DNA from: Bacteroidia bacterium
GTDB taxonomy: Bacteria; Bacteroidota; Bacteroidia; Flavobacteriales; Flavobacteriaceae
Assembly: GCA_030431695.1 (NCBI GenBank)
Contig: JAUIIU010000001.1
Coordinates: 62,001-126,000 of the forward strand
Reading direction: 5' to 3'
DNA length: 64,000 nucleotides
The notes beneath the pieces were generated by a model. That model searched no databases and was not told the DNA's origin. It saw only the letters and a list, made by a program, of their open reading frames with translations. Every line of letters starts with the position of its first letter. The stretch's first letter is position 1. Positions 7,348 through 15,876 of the stretch are shown here, in pieces. The position numbers were made by a program, and so were the translations under genes.

Positions 7348-8688
7348 TTGAAAAATTTCAGAACAGATATATCCTTTGGGCGAATCCAGCAACTGGCGAT
7401 CCCAGCAATCTTATCCGGTATCGCCGAACCTGTCCTGTCCAGCACCGATGCGGCAGTAGTTGGAAATATCCCAGAGTATGGAACAGAATCCCTGGCCGCC
7501 GTGGGCATCGTTGGGTCTTTTCTTTCAATGCTTATCTGGATACTCGCACAGAGTCGTAGTGCAATATCAGCCATCGTATCTCAAAATCTGGGTGCGGGTA
7601 AGATTGACGAATTAAAGAATTTTCCGGCCCAGGCTATCTACTTCAACATCGCACTTAGCATTATCGTGCTGGTATCCACCTATTTTTTTGTTGAAGAGAT
7701 CTTCTCCCTGTTGAATGCCGAAGGCATTATCCTCGAATACAGTATTGCTTATTACGACATAAGGGTCTGGGGATTCCCACTCACATTGTTCACCTTTGCT
7801 GTATTCGGGTTATTCCGCGGGCTACAGAATACGTTCTGGCCTATGACCATAGCAACCACGGGGGCATTGGTGAATATTGGCCTGGATTTCGCACTGGTAT
7901 ATGGTATCGACAATTTTATACGGCCAATGGGAATTGAAGGAGCCGCATGGGCCAGCCTCATCTCTCAGGCAGTCATGGCGCTGATGGCGCTGATATTCAT
8001 CCTGCGCAAGACTGATGTGTCCCTGCGACTACGGTTCCCTTTGCATCCGGAGATCAAACGATTGGTGCAAATGAGCGTGAATCTCTTTATCAGGTCGGTT
8101 GCGTTAAATGCCGCACTGATGCTGGCCGTACGGGAGGCGACAGGCCTCGGCAAGGAGTATATCGCGGCTCATGCGATCGCCATAAATATCTGGTTGTTCT
8201 CTGCCTTTTTTGTGGATGGCTATGGTGCCGCAGGTAACATACTTGGAGGTAAATTGTTGGGCGAAAAGGATTATACCACTCTTTGGAAGCTTACCCGGCG
8301 GGTCAACCTCTATAACCTCATCGTTGCGGGAATTCTTATCCTTACAGGGCTTATCTTCTACAAAGACCTCGGCCTCTTGTTCAACAAGGACCCCGAAGTT
8401 CTAACTATCTTCTACGGTATGTTCTTTATGGTGCTGATCAGTCAGCCACTGAATGCTCTTGGCTTTACTCTTGATGCGATATTCAAAGGGCTGGGTGAAA
8501 TGAGTTACCTACGGAATGTCTTGCTTGGAGCCACCATTTTAGGTTTCATCCCAATGATGTTCCTCTCAAGATATATGGACTGGGGCTTAAAAGGCATATG
8601 GCTGGCCATATTGGTGTGGGTTGGTTACAGGTCTGTGGCACTGATCATCAAATACCGAAACAAATACCTTCCCTTAGTAGAAAAATAG
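7348..8688 (+). CDS. MATE family efflux transporter
   Basis: A 446-residue polytopic protein with twelve predicted membrane segments and two similar halves. The first half shows ILSGIAEPVLSSTDAAVVG, typical of DinF/NorM-like MATE proteins that export drugs or metabolites using ion gradients. The start is TTG at 7348: an in-frame TGA lies at 7342-7344, and no ATG occurs before well into the first conserved segment, so TTG is almost forced. QueD follows after 25 bases, with a near-consensus -7 box of its own (TACTTTTA, 8690-8697). Substrate unknown. Confidence 0.93.
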   Translation: MKNFRTDISFGRIQQLAIPAILSGIAEPVLSSTDAAVVGNIPEYGTESLAAVGIVGSFLSMLIWILAQSRSAISAIVSQNLGAGKIDELKNFPAQAIYFNIALSIIVLVSTYFFVEEIFSLLNAEGIILEYSIAYYDIRVWGFPLTLFTFAVFGLFRGLQNTFWPMTIATTGALVNIGLDFALVYGIDNFIRPMGIEGAAWASLISQAVMALMALIFILRKTDVSLRLRFPLHPEIKRLVQMSVNLFIRSVALNAALMLAVREATGLGKEYIAAHAIAINIWLFSAFFVDGYGAAGNILGGKLLGEKDYTTLWKLTRRVNLYNLIVAGILILTGLIFYKDLGLLFNKDPEVLTIFYGMFFMVLISQPLNALGFTLDAIFKGLGEMSYLRNVLLGATILGFIPMMFLSRYMDWGLKGIWLAILVWVGYRSVALIIKYRNKYLPLVEK

Positions 8689-8713
8689 ATACTTTTACAA
8701 AAAGTTTACGGCT

Positions 8714-9163
8714 ATGAGCAAGATTCGGATCACCAAGATGTTTAGCTTCGAAACAGGCCATGCCCTGTATGGTTACGATGGCAAATGTCGGAACGTGCAC
8801 GGTCACAGCTACAAACTTTCGGTGACGGTCATCGGAACTCCCATAGACGATCCGAATCATGTGAAATACGGTATGGTGATCGATTTCAGCGACCTTAAAA
8901 AAATTGTGAAAGAGGAGATCGTGGACGTATTCGACCATGCCACGGTTTTCAATAAGAACACTCCTCACGTAGAATTGGCGAAGGAATTGGAGTCCAGGGG
9001 CCATAATGTCTTACTGGTGGACTATCAGCCAACCAGCGAGATGATGGTGATCGATTTTGCTGAAAAGATCAGTGCCCGCCTACCAAAGGCGATTGCCCTG
9101 CATTCACTGAAACTCCAGGAAACCGACACCAGCTATGCTTCCTGGTTCGCCTCTGAAAATTAA
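8714..9163 (+). CDS. queD: 6-pyruvoyl-tetrahydropterin synthase / 6-carboxytetrahydropterin synthase (QueD) family
   Basis: A 149-residue T-fold enzyme. Zinc ligands are H16 (FETGHAL) and H29/H31 (VHGHSY). The catalytic cysteine is C25 in GKCRNVHGH, the spacing seen in QueD. FDHATVFN and a late glutamate (LQETDTSYASW) complete the active site. QueD makes 6-carboxytetrahydropterin in queuosine synthesis; related PTPS enzymes act in pterin pathways, and no other queuosine gene lies nearby. Between MATE and lpxH on the same strand. Confidence 0.85.
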   Translation: MSKIRITKMFSFETGHALYGYDGKCRNVHGHSYKLSVTVIGTPIDDPNHVKYGMVIDFSDLKKIVKEEIVDVFDHATVFNKNTPHVELAKELESRGHNVLLVDYQPTSEMMVIDFAEKISARLPKAIALHSLKLQETDTSYASWFASEN

Positions 9164-9213
9164 GCTGTTCCTTACCATACAACTCCAAGTGAGTTTTTAA
9201 CTATCTTTATCCC

Positions 9214-9972
9214 ATGCAGATCCCAGAGGGTAAAAAAATCTATTTTTCCAGCGATAATCACCTGGGAGCCCCTACTTCGGAAGCCAGCCTGCCGCGTGAA
9301 AAGAAATTCGTTCGTTGGCTGGACACGGTGAAAGACGATGCCGCAGCGATCTTTCTGCTTGGTGATCTTTTCGATTTTTGGTTCGAATATAAAACCGTGG
9401 TGCCAAGGGGGTTTGTTCGCGTTCTAGGTAAACTGGCCGAAATCAGCGACAGTGGTATCCCTATTTATTTCTTTGTGGGTAATCACGACCTGTGGATGCG
9501 TGATTATTTCGAAAAAGAACTAAATATTCCCGTGTACAGGGACCCGAAGGAGTTCACCTTTAACGGTAAGTCATTCTTTATTGGTCACGGCGACGGAAAA
9601 GGCCCCGGTGATAAAGGTTACAAGCGCATGAAGAAAGTGTTCACCAACCCGTTCTTCAAATGGCTGTTCCGCTGGTTGCACCCCGAACTTGGTATGCGAC
9701 TTGCTCAACACCTTTCAGTAAAGAACAAGATCATTTCAGGAGATGAGGACAAAAAGTTCCTGGGTGAAGAGAAAGAATGGCTGGCCCTATACGCACGCAG
9801 GAAGCTCGAAGAGAAACATTACGATTATTTTGTTTTCGGCCACCGGCATCTGCCAATGGAGATCGAAATTGGGCCGGGATCTACCTATTTCAACCTTGGT
9901 GACTGGATCACTCACTTCTCTTATGGTGTCTTCGACGGCACTAAGTTTGAACTGTTGGAATTCAAAGAATAA
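9214..9972 (+). CDS. lpxH: UDP-2,3-diacylglucosamine diphosphatase
   Basis: A 252-residue calcineurin-like phosphoesterase. All metal motifs are present: FSSDNHLG near the start, LLGDLFDFWFE at about residue 45, FVGNHDLWM at about residue 90 and FGHRHLP near residue 210. LpxH cleaves UDP-2,3-diacylglucosamine to lipid X in lipid A synthesis at the inner membrane. The -7-like TATCTTTA (9202-9209) ends 4 nt before the ATG, suggesting a leaderless mRNA. Convergent with the next gene, 6 bases apart. Confidence 0.92.
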   Translation: MQIPEGKKIYFSSDNHLGAPTSEASLPREKKFVRWLDTVKDDAAAIFLLGDLFDFWFEYKTVVPRGFVRVLGKLAEISDSGIPIYFFVGNHDLWMRDYFEKELNIPVYRDPKEFTFNGKSFFIGHGDGKGPGDKGYKRMKKVFTNPFFKWLFRWLHPELGMRLAQHLSVKNKIISGDEDKKFLGEEKEWLALYARRKLEEKHYDYFVFGHRHLPMEIEIGPGSTYFNLGDWITHFSYGVFDGTKFELLEFKE

Positions 9973-9978
9973 ATTTGC

Positions 9979-10590
9979 CTATTTCAGCAAGAACTCCAGG
10001 GTGATTGCATCCAGCCTGCCATCCGGGAAAAGGCCACTCTTCGCTTCAAAATCTCTCAGCGCATTGAAGGTTTCCGTGCGGAATAATCCATCATGATCAA
10101 GGATATGCCCCTTGGCTATCAACAATCCCTGGATTTCATAAACCATCGCATTCCTATCGCCCAGATTCAAAGAGTTTTGAGCCGGGCTAGCATAAAACAG
10201 CCTGCGGATCAATTGTTTCTTTTCTTCTTCCGCCGACAATTCCTCGGTTTGCGGGGTTTTCGGCGGATTCAATAGCTGTGCCTCGAAATACCTGGCATTT
10301 GCCAGCCGATTGCCATATTCGGTAATAGCGGCCCGTGTCTGCTCATTGTCTTTTTTCGGGTTGCGAACATCGATCCCATGGGCACTCCATTGGGTGATCA
10401 CAAAACCATTCACAGCTTCAACCGCCTGGTAATAGTTCAGTAAAATCGATTTATCGGCTGTGGAAGCATTGATTGCTTCAGGAACCTCGTATGCATATTC
10501 CTCAAGGCTGAACCGTTTGTACTTTTTGTATTGCCCCCATCCGATCAGGCCTAAGATCACGATCAAAAGGAAGATGATAATTTGCTTCAT
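9979..10590 (-). CDS. Membrane-anchored peptidoglycan-binding domain protein
   Basis: A 203-residue protein with one N-terminal membrane span (about residues 3-20, IIIFLLIVILGLIGWG) and a C-terminal PG_binding_1-like module (about residues 145-203, NALRDFEAKSGLFPDGRLD). The middle is charged and not recognised. Probably anchored in the inner membrane with the cell-wall-binding module in the periplasm. It follows recJ on the same strand after 34 bases. Exact role unknown. Confidence 0.75.
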   Translation of the reverse strand: MKQIIIFLLIVILGLIGWGQYKKYKRFSLEEYAYEVPEAINASTADKSILLNYYQAVEAVNGFVITQWSAHGIDVRNPKKDNEQTRAAITEYGNRLANARYFEAQLLNPPKTPQTEELSAEEEKKQLIRRLFYASPAQNSLNLGDRNAMVYEIQGLLIAKGHILDHDGLFRTETFNALRDFEAKSGLFPDGRLDAITLEFLLK

Positions 10591-10624
10591 TCGCCAGGTT
10601 TGTTTAATCTAAAGATATGAAAAA

Positions 10625-12316
10625 TCAAGGTTTGATGTCCCGGATCTTAAGTTGAAGGCTTACGGTCCCGTTCCATTCATTCTCGTCAATGGAATATGCC
10701 ATTTTAAAATAATTCCCGTTGACAGCTATTGATTCCTTGTCACCCAGTCCGAATCCAATGCCGGTGATGGGACGATCATTTCCTCGCTGTATCACTAGGC
10801 GAAGATGTGACTTGTCCGAGCCTACACACCTGCCGGAGCCGTTGTCTCTAACTTCGGAAGCCATAAAGACAGGAGCCATATTTCCGGGTCCGAAGGGCGC
10901 GAACTGCTTTAGTATCCTGTAAAGTTTCGGACTGACCTGCTCCAGGGGCAGCTCCGCATCGATCTTCAATTCCGGCTTTAGCAATTTAGGGTCAATGGTT
11001 TCCGAAACCACCTGTTCGAATTTCATTTTGAAATTCTCGTAATCTTTTTCTGCCATTGTCAGTCCTGCAGCGTACTTATGCCCCCCGAACTGTTCAATGA
11101 ATTCCGCACAGCCCTCCAGGGCATTGTATACATCAAAACCCCGAACCGAACGAGCCGATGCGGCCAACTTTTCACCGCTTCGAGTAAAGACCAGTGTAGG
11201 GCGGTAATAGGTTTCCGTCAACCTCGAGGCTACGATGCCGATCACCCCTTTGTGCCATTCCTCACTAAAAACAACGGTTGTCATCCGGTCCTGTTCATTA
11301 TTCTCTGCTATTTGTTGCAATGCTTGTTCGGTGATCTGTTTGTCGGTTTCCCGGCGCTCTGAATTATAGGACTCAATCTCAGCAGCATAAGCCCTGGCCG
11401 TTTCCAGGTCACACTCAGCAAGGAGTGCGACAGCTTCATTTCCGTGTTTCATCCGTCCGGCAGCGTTGATCCTGGGAGCGATGATAAACACCACATCGGT
11501 GATGCTAAGTTCTCGTTTTTTCAATTGCTGAAGGATAGCCAGGAAGCCGGTCCTCGGGTTAGAGTTCAATACTTTCAATCCGTAATAGGCCAGTATGCGA
11601 TTCTCGCCCGTTATAGGAACGATATCCGCCCCGATGGCTGTTACCACAAGATCGAGGTATAGAAGGAGGTCGTCGATCGTTTGTCCTTTTCGCGATGCCA
11701 ATGCCTGAACAAGCTTAAAACCAACGCCGCATCCGCATAATTCTTTGTAGGGATAATCACAGTCATCTCTTTTAGGGTCCAGCACAGCCGCGGCTTTGGG
11801 AAGCTTCTCTCCCGGCCTGTGGTGGTCGCAAATGATGAAATCGATCCCTTTTTCTGAAGCATAGTCTATTTTATCAATGGCCTTTATCCCACAATCCAGG
11901 GCGATCACAAGGGTGATGTCGTTGTCCTCGGCAAAGTCAATTCCCTGGAAGGAAATCCCATAACCTTCATCGTACCTGTCCGGGATATAGGTACAAACGT
12001 TTGGGTAGTATGTTTTCAGGAAGGAAGATAGAAGTGCTACACTGGTAGTGCCGTCCACGTCGTAATCGCCATATATTAAAATGTTTTCTTCGGAAGCGAT
12101 CGCGCCTTCGATACGAGCAACGGCTTTGTCCATATCCTTCATCAGGAAAGGATCGTGCAATTGGGACAGATCCGGGCGAAAAAATTCACGTGCCTGTTCG
12201 AATGTTTCAATCCCTCGCTGCACCAGCAAAGTTGCTATTATCGGTTCTACCTGCAGCGACTGGCTAAGCTTGCTGACTTTTTCGGGTTCGGGTTTTGGTT
12301 TTAGGGTCCAACGCAT
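10625..12316 (-). CDS. recJ: Single-stranded-DNA-specific exonuclease RecJ
   Basis: A 563-residue DHH-family exonuclease. The signatures are IYGDYDVDGTTS near residue 80, LVIALDCG near 138, and the catalytic IICDHHRPGE near 160. DHHA1 and C-terminal OB-type regions follow, with GGHKYAAGLTM near residue 413. RecJ degrades single-stranded DNA 5' to 3' in recombination and mismatch repair. The length matches the family. The first ATG (MRWTLKPKPEPEKV) is the usual start. Divergent from the CMD gene across 211 bases. Confidence 0.96.
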   Translation of the reverse strand: MRWTLKPKPEPEKVSKLSQSLQVEPIIATLLVQRGIETFEQAREFFRPDLSQLHDPFLMKDMDKAVARIEGAIASEENILIYGDYDVDGTTSVALLSSFLKTYYPNVCTYIPDRYDEGYGISFQGIDFAEDNDITLVIALDCGIKAIDKIDYASEKGIDFIICDHHRPGEKLPKAAAVLDPKRDDCDYPYKELCGCGVGFKLVQALASRKGQTIDDLLLYLDLVVTAIGADIVPITGENRILAYYGLKVLNSNPRTGFLAILQQLKKRELSITDVVFIIAPRINAAGRMKHGNEAVALLAECDLETARAYAAEIESYNSERRETDKQITEQALQQIAENNEQDRMTTVVFSEEWHKGVIGIVASRLTETYYRPTLVFTRSGEKLAASARSVRGFDVYNALEGCAEFIEQFGGHKYAAGLTMAEKDYENFKMKFEQVVSETIDPKLLKPELKIDAELPLEQVSPKLYRILKQFAPFGPGNMAPVFMASEVRDNGSGRCVGSDKSHLRLVIQRGNDRPITGIGFGLGDKESIAVNGNYFKMAYSIDENEWNGTVSLQLKIRDIKP

Positions 12317-12527
12317 ATTTGTCTAAATTCCAAACAACAATATATCAAATGACAAACCGCTGGGTTCTGGAGCGGGTGTGGATTCAATTTATGGTTATTC
12401 GGATATCTTTTTTAAGGGAAGCTGAACAGCGATTGTAAAAGTACAAATTAACTTTTAATGAATCTGTTTTTTGCTGGGGATTCGCCATTCGATTTTGTAC
12501 TTTCGAGAGATTCAAAAATCATAATCT
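12317..12527. other. Intergenic region between recJ and the CMD gene
   Basis: Divergent promoters are expected here. For the plus strand, TACTTTCG (12497-12504) is a one-mismatch -7 element with TTTTTTG about 23 bases upstream. No small gene, hairpin or repeat was seen. Confidence 0.4.
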
Positions 12528-13118
12528 ATGCCTTTAGTATCACCACTTTCACCCGAACATGACCTCGAAACCAAAGAACTGGCCGAATTCTTCAACGAAA
12601 CACTGGGATTTTGCCCGAACAGCGTGCTCACCATGCAGCGACGGCCCGCCATCAGCAAGGCTTTTATCAACCTCAATAAGGCTGTTATGGCCAATGAAGG
12701 CAGGGTCACATCAGCCTTAAAACGAATGATAGCCTGGGTGAGCAGCAATTCCACCGGTTGTCGTTATTGCCAGGCACACGCCATCCGTGCCGCAGAGCGC
12801 TACGGCGCCGAACAGGAACAGCTGGACAATATCTGGGATTATCGGACGCACCCGGCTTTTTCTGATGCAGAGCGCGCAGCGCTCGATTTTTCGCTGGCTG
12901 CCTCTCTCGTGCCAAACGCTGTCGATGAGGACATTAAAAGTAGGCTTTATGAACATTGGGACGAAGGTGAGATCGTAGAAATGCTTGGTGTGATCTCCTT
13001 GTTTGGATACCTCAACCGATGGAACGATTCTATGGGAACCTCCATCGAGGGTGGTGCCGTTGAAAGCGGTGAACAATACCTTGGCAAGCACGGGTGGAAT
13101 AAGGGGAAGCATGTTTAG
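12528..13118 (+). CDS. Carboxymuconolactone decarboxylase / AhpD-like protein
   Basis: A 196-residue protein with the redox motif CRYCQAHAIRAAERYG at about residues 84-99, the C-x2-C-x3-H arrangement of AhpD-type peroxidases. The length and the ending fit the peroxidase-related CMD proteins. The substrate is not known. Convergent with the UDG-like gene, 28 bases apart. Confidence 0.85.
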   Translation: MPLVSPLSPEHDLETKELAEFFNETLGFCPNSVLTMQRRPAISKAFINLNKAVMANEGRVTSALKRMIAWVSSNSTGCRYCQAHAIRAAERYGAEQEQLDNIWDYRTHPAFSDAERAALDFSLAASLVPNAVDEDIKSRLYEHWDEGEIVEMLGVISLFGYLNRWNDSMGTSIEGGAVESGEQYLGKHGWNKGKHV

Positions 13119-13146
13119 AATCTTGGCACCCTAGAATGTCCGTGTT

Positions 13147-13719
13147 TTAGTAAAGAAGTATTTGCTGTATTTTTTCTTTGAGTTTAGGAACTATATCCTT
13201 TTCAAACCAGGGGTTTCTGGAGCGCCAGAATCGATTTACCGGGGAAGGGTGTGGCAGTGGCCAGAATTGAGGCAGGTATTCAGAATGATTCCTGACCTTA
13301 TCTGTCAGGTTCCTGTTATCGTTCTTCAGAAAATATGCCTGGGCATAGGTGCCAACAAGCAGGATCAATTCAACATTATTAAATCCTTTGAATACCCTGT
13401 CGTGCCAGGTTTCGGCACATTCTTTACGTGGCGGCAGGTCCCCACTCTTCCCTTTCCCGGGGTAGCAAAAACCCATTGGAACAATCCCGAAATTATCGGG
13501 TTCATAAAATATATCATCCGATACTCCAAGCCATTCCCTCAATTTCCTTCCGCTCTGGTCGTCCCAGGGAATTCCGCTTTCGTGGACCTTGGTTCCCGGA
13601 GCCTGGCCTACAATGATGATCTTCGAATTTTCGGTAGCTTCAATTACGGGTCTTGGCCCCAGCGGCAGATGTTCGGCACAGATGGTGCATTTTCGGATCT
13701 CACTGAGCAGCTGTTTCAT
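13147..13719 (-). CDS. Uracil-DNA glycosylase family protein
   Basis: A 190-residue UDG-superfamily protein. Motif 1 is IIIVGQAPGTKVHESG (about residues 34-49), followed by PWDDQSGRKLREWLG; the C-terminal HPSPVNRFW motif carries the conserved histidine. The N-terminal C-x2-C (KCTICAEHL), a cysteine in MGFCYPGKG and one in KECAETW suggest an iron-sulfur-type arrangement, but this is not certain. Predicted to excise uracil or a related base. The start overlaps the rsmI stop (ATGA). Confidence 0.85.
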   Translation of the reverse strand: MKQLLSEIRKCTICAEHLPLGPRPVIEATENSKIIIVGQAPGTKVHESGIPWDDQSGRKLREWLGVSDDIFYEPDNFGIVPMGFCYPGKGKSGDLPPRKECAETWHDRVFKGFNNVELILLVGTYAQAYFLKNDNRNLTDKVRNHSEYLPQFWPLPHPSPVNRFWRSRNPWFEKDIVPKLKEKIQQILLY

Positions 13720-14387
13720 TTTTTCCCTGCAACTACCATCACTATCTCTCCTTTCGGAGGATGTGTTCCGAAGTGATCCGTCAATTCCGCCAACGTGCCA
13801 CGGATAGTTTCTTCGTGTAATTTAGTGAGTTCCCTGGATACCGAAGCGTTCCGCTCTGCTCCAAAAATCTCCTGGAATTGGGTGAGGGTCTTCAGCAATT
13901 TATGTGGCGATTCGTAAAAGACCATGGTTCGGGTTTCTTCGGCGAGTGCCTGCAGCCTAGTTTGCCGACCCTTTTTCACCGGTAAAAACCCCTCGAAAAC
14001 AAAACGGTCATTCGGCAGGCCACTGTTCACCAGTGCCGGCACAAAAGCCGTGGCTCCCGGCAAACATTCCACTTCGATACCTTCTGCTACACAAGCCCGC
14101 GTTAGAAGAAACCCGGGATCACTGATCGCCGGGGTTCCGGCGTCGCTGATCAACGCGATATTTTCGCCAGCCTTGATCCGGGAGACAATATTGTCCACCG
14201 TTTTGTGCTCGTTGTGCATATGATGAGACATCATGGGTGTGTCGATCTCGTAATGCTTGAGTAATTTTCCGCTGGTGCGGGTATCCTCGGCGAGTATGAG
14301 ATTTGCCTCCTTCAGCACCTCAATGGCCCTGAAGGTCATATCCTTTAAATTTCCGATAGGAGTGGGAACCAGGTAGAGTTTTCCCAT
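13716..14387 (-). CDS. rsmI: 16S rRNA (cytidine(1402)-2'-O)-methyltransferase
   Basis: A 223-residue tetrapyrrole-methylase-fold enzyme. It begins GKLYLVPTPIGNLKDMT and continues with ILAEDTRTSGKLL and ALISDAGTPAISDPG, diagnostic of RsmI, which 2'-O-methylates C1402 in the ribosomal decoding centre using SAM. It is shorter than the E. coli enzyme (286 residues) and lacks its C-terminal extension. Middle gene of a three-gene minus-strand unit, with an ATGA overlap to the UDG-like gene. Confidence 0.95.
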   Translation of the reverse strand: MGKLYLVPTPIGNLKDMTFRAIEVLKEANLILAEDTRTSGKLLKHYEIDTPMMSHHMHNEHKTVDNIVSRIKAGENIALISDAGTPAISDPGFLLTRACVAEGIEVECLPGATAFVPALVNSGLPNDRFVFEGFLPVKKGRQTRLQALAEETRTMVFYESPHKLLKTLTQFQEIFGAERNASVSRELTKLHEETIRGTLAELTDHFGTHPPKGEIVMVVAGKK

Positions 14388-14396
14388 GATCCGTTG

Positions 14397-15131
14397 TTAA
14401 TTGAACCTCTTTTCGAGCAGGGCCATGAACCGTTCGGCATATTCTTCCTTGTTCAGCCAGTAATTGTAATCGGGTTTTACTTTACCCTTTATAAATGTCT
14501 CGGCCTCCTCCAGCGATTCCATGGTATTGATCTGGGAAAGAACCCTGGTGTAATCATCTGCACTGTCGTTGAAAAGGTGTTTTATGAATGCCAGACGATC
14601 ATTAAGCCCGATCTCAAGGCTGGTTCCGAGGCTGTCGTTGATCGATTTCGACTTGGCCGCAGTTCCATTTCCGATGGTCTCTTTAACCGCTGTACCTTGT
14701 TGAATGTTCTCCGTTTCCTTTCTTTCGAAAACCGGCGTATCCTGGTAATGAGATGCAAATTCTTCCAGGTCGTTCTTCGTGTACATTTTCTTCGGAAGCA
14801 CATGTTCCAGGATCTCGTCCACATGCTGACTTTCCTGGGGCATTTGTGCCACGATATCCTTTATTTTTTCAATAGCGGGTTCTACAATTTCATCTTCGTG
14901 TTCCGGCCTTGGAACAGGTTCCGGTTCTACGAACCAATTTTGTTCTCGAAACGACTTGGAATCGAAGCTCTGGCCTCCCCCTTCCAACTGTCCTTCAAGG
15001 TAAGCAAGCACAGTGAGTTTATCATAGATCACCCGAATCTCCTGCTTTAGTCTCATTACGTTGAAATCACCGTCACTTTGGGCTAATTCCGCCGCCAGAT
15101 CTGAAATTTCTTTCTGAAGTTTCTTCTTCAT
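14397..15131 (-). CDS. Conserved hypothetical protein upstream of rsmI
   Basis: A 244-residue soluble acidic protein without signal peptide or membrane span. Residues 1-50 are helical and coiled-coil-like. Residues 60-160 are low-complexity and acidic, with PEPVPRPEHEDE. Residues about 165-244 form a compact domain (LNDRLAFIKHLFND and later NYWLNKEEYAERFM) that I recall from other Bacteroidota proteins of unknown function. It sits 9 bases before rsmI and is probably cotranscribed. I cannot assign a function. Confidence 0.8.
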   Translation of the reverse strand: MKKKLQKEISDLAAELAQSDGDFNVMRLKQEIRVIYDKLTVLAYLEGQLEGGGQSFDSKSFREQNWFVEPEPVPRPEHEDEIVEPAIEKIKDIVAQMPQESQHVDEILEHVLPKKMYTKNDLEEFASHYQDTPVFERKETENIQQGTAVKETIGNGTAAKSKSINDSLGTSLEIGLNDRLAFIKHLFNDSADDYTRVLSQINTMESLEEAETFIKGKVKPDYNYWLNKEEYAERFMALLEKRFN

Positions 15132-15234
15132 AACTTTTTATATTGAAAACGTTCTTCGCTGACTTTAGTTTTGTTAAATTTACGCAACCTATATGTAAAC
15201 GTCAAAGAATTCCCTTTTATTCTAGGTAAACCCT

Positions 15235-15873
15235 ATGTTTCTTGAAAATACCGTAAATCAGAAAGAGCAATTTGGCTGGATCGAAGTGATCTGCGGATCG
15301 ATGTTTTCCGGAAAGACCGAGGAGCTCATCCGAAGGTTGAAACGGGCTAAATTCGCCAGACAGAAGGTCGAGATCTTCAAGCCGGCTGTCGATATGCGAT
15401 ACGACGAAGACAAAGTGATTTCTCACGATAGTAACGAGATCAGGTCCACTCCTGTCCCGGCTGCTGCCAATATCCCGATCCTGGCAGATGGCTGTGATGT
15501 GGTTGGAATTGACGAAGCGCAATTTTTCGACGACGAGATCGTGAAGGTTTGCAACGATCTTGCAAATAACGGGGTGCGTGTCATTATTGCCGGCCTGGAC
15601 ATGGACTATAAAGGAAACCCATTCGGTCCCATGCCGAATTTGATGGCTACCGCCGAATACGTAACAAAAGTACATGCCGTTTGTCCGCGTACGGGCAACC
15701 TCGCCCATTACAGCTATAGAAAGGCCCAAAGTGATGAGTTAGTACTCCTGGGCGAAACCGAAGAATATGAGCCTCTCAGCCGGGCCGCCTATTACAAGGC
15801 CGTCCTCCGTGAAAAGGTGAAGAAAATGGACGTAAAGGATCCTGTTCAGTTACCTACCAAAAAGCAAGCATAG
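15235..15873 (+). CDS. tdk: Thymidine kinase (type II)
   Basis: A 212-residue enzyme. The P-loop is [16 protein letters not shown] (about residues 20-35), the Walker B-like GIDEAQFF lies near residue 91, and the lasso region is [11 protein letters not shown]. It phosphorylates thymidine in nucleotide salvage. Odd point: the four structural-zinc cysteines of most type II kinases are mostly absent. AVCPRTG replaces a C-x2-C, and SRAAYY replaces the usual C-x2-C/H pair. Alr follows 3 bases downstream, so the two are cotranscribed. Confidence 0.93.
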   Translation: MFLENTVNQKEQFGWIEVICGSMFSGKTEELIRRLKRAKFARQKVEIFKPAVDMRYDEDKVISHDSNEIRSTPVPAAANIPILADGCDVVGIDEAQFFDDEIVKVCNDLANNGVRVIIAGLDMDYKGNPFGPMPNLMATAEYVTKVHAVCPRTGNLAHYSYRKAQSDELVLLGETEEYEPLSRAAYYKAVLREKVKKMDVKDPVQLPTKKQA

Positions 15874-15876
15874 CAA

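Noticed and set aside
14394-15050. 218-codon plus-strand frame opposite the rsmI-unit hypothetical gene
   Set aside because: The minus-strand frame has spacing, an operon context and a conserved-looking domain; the plus-strand one has none.
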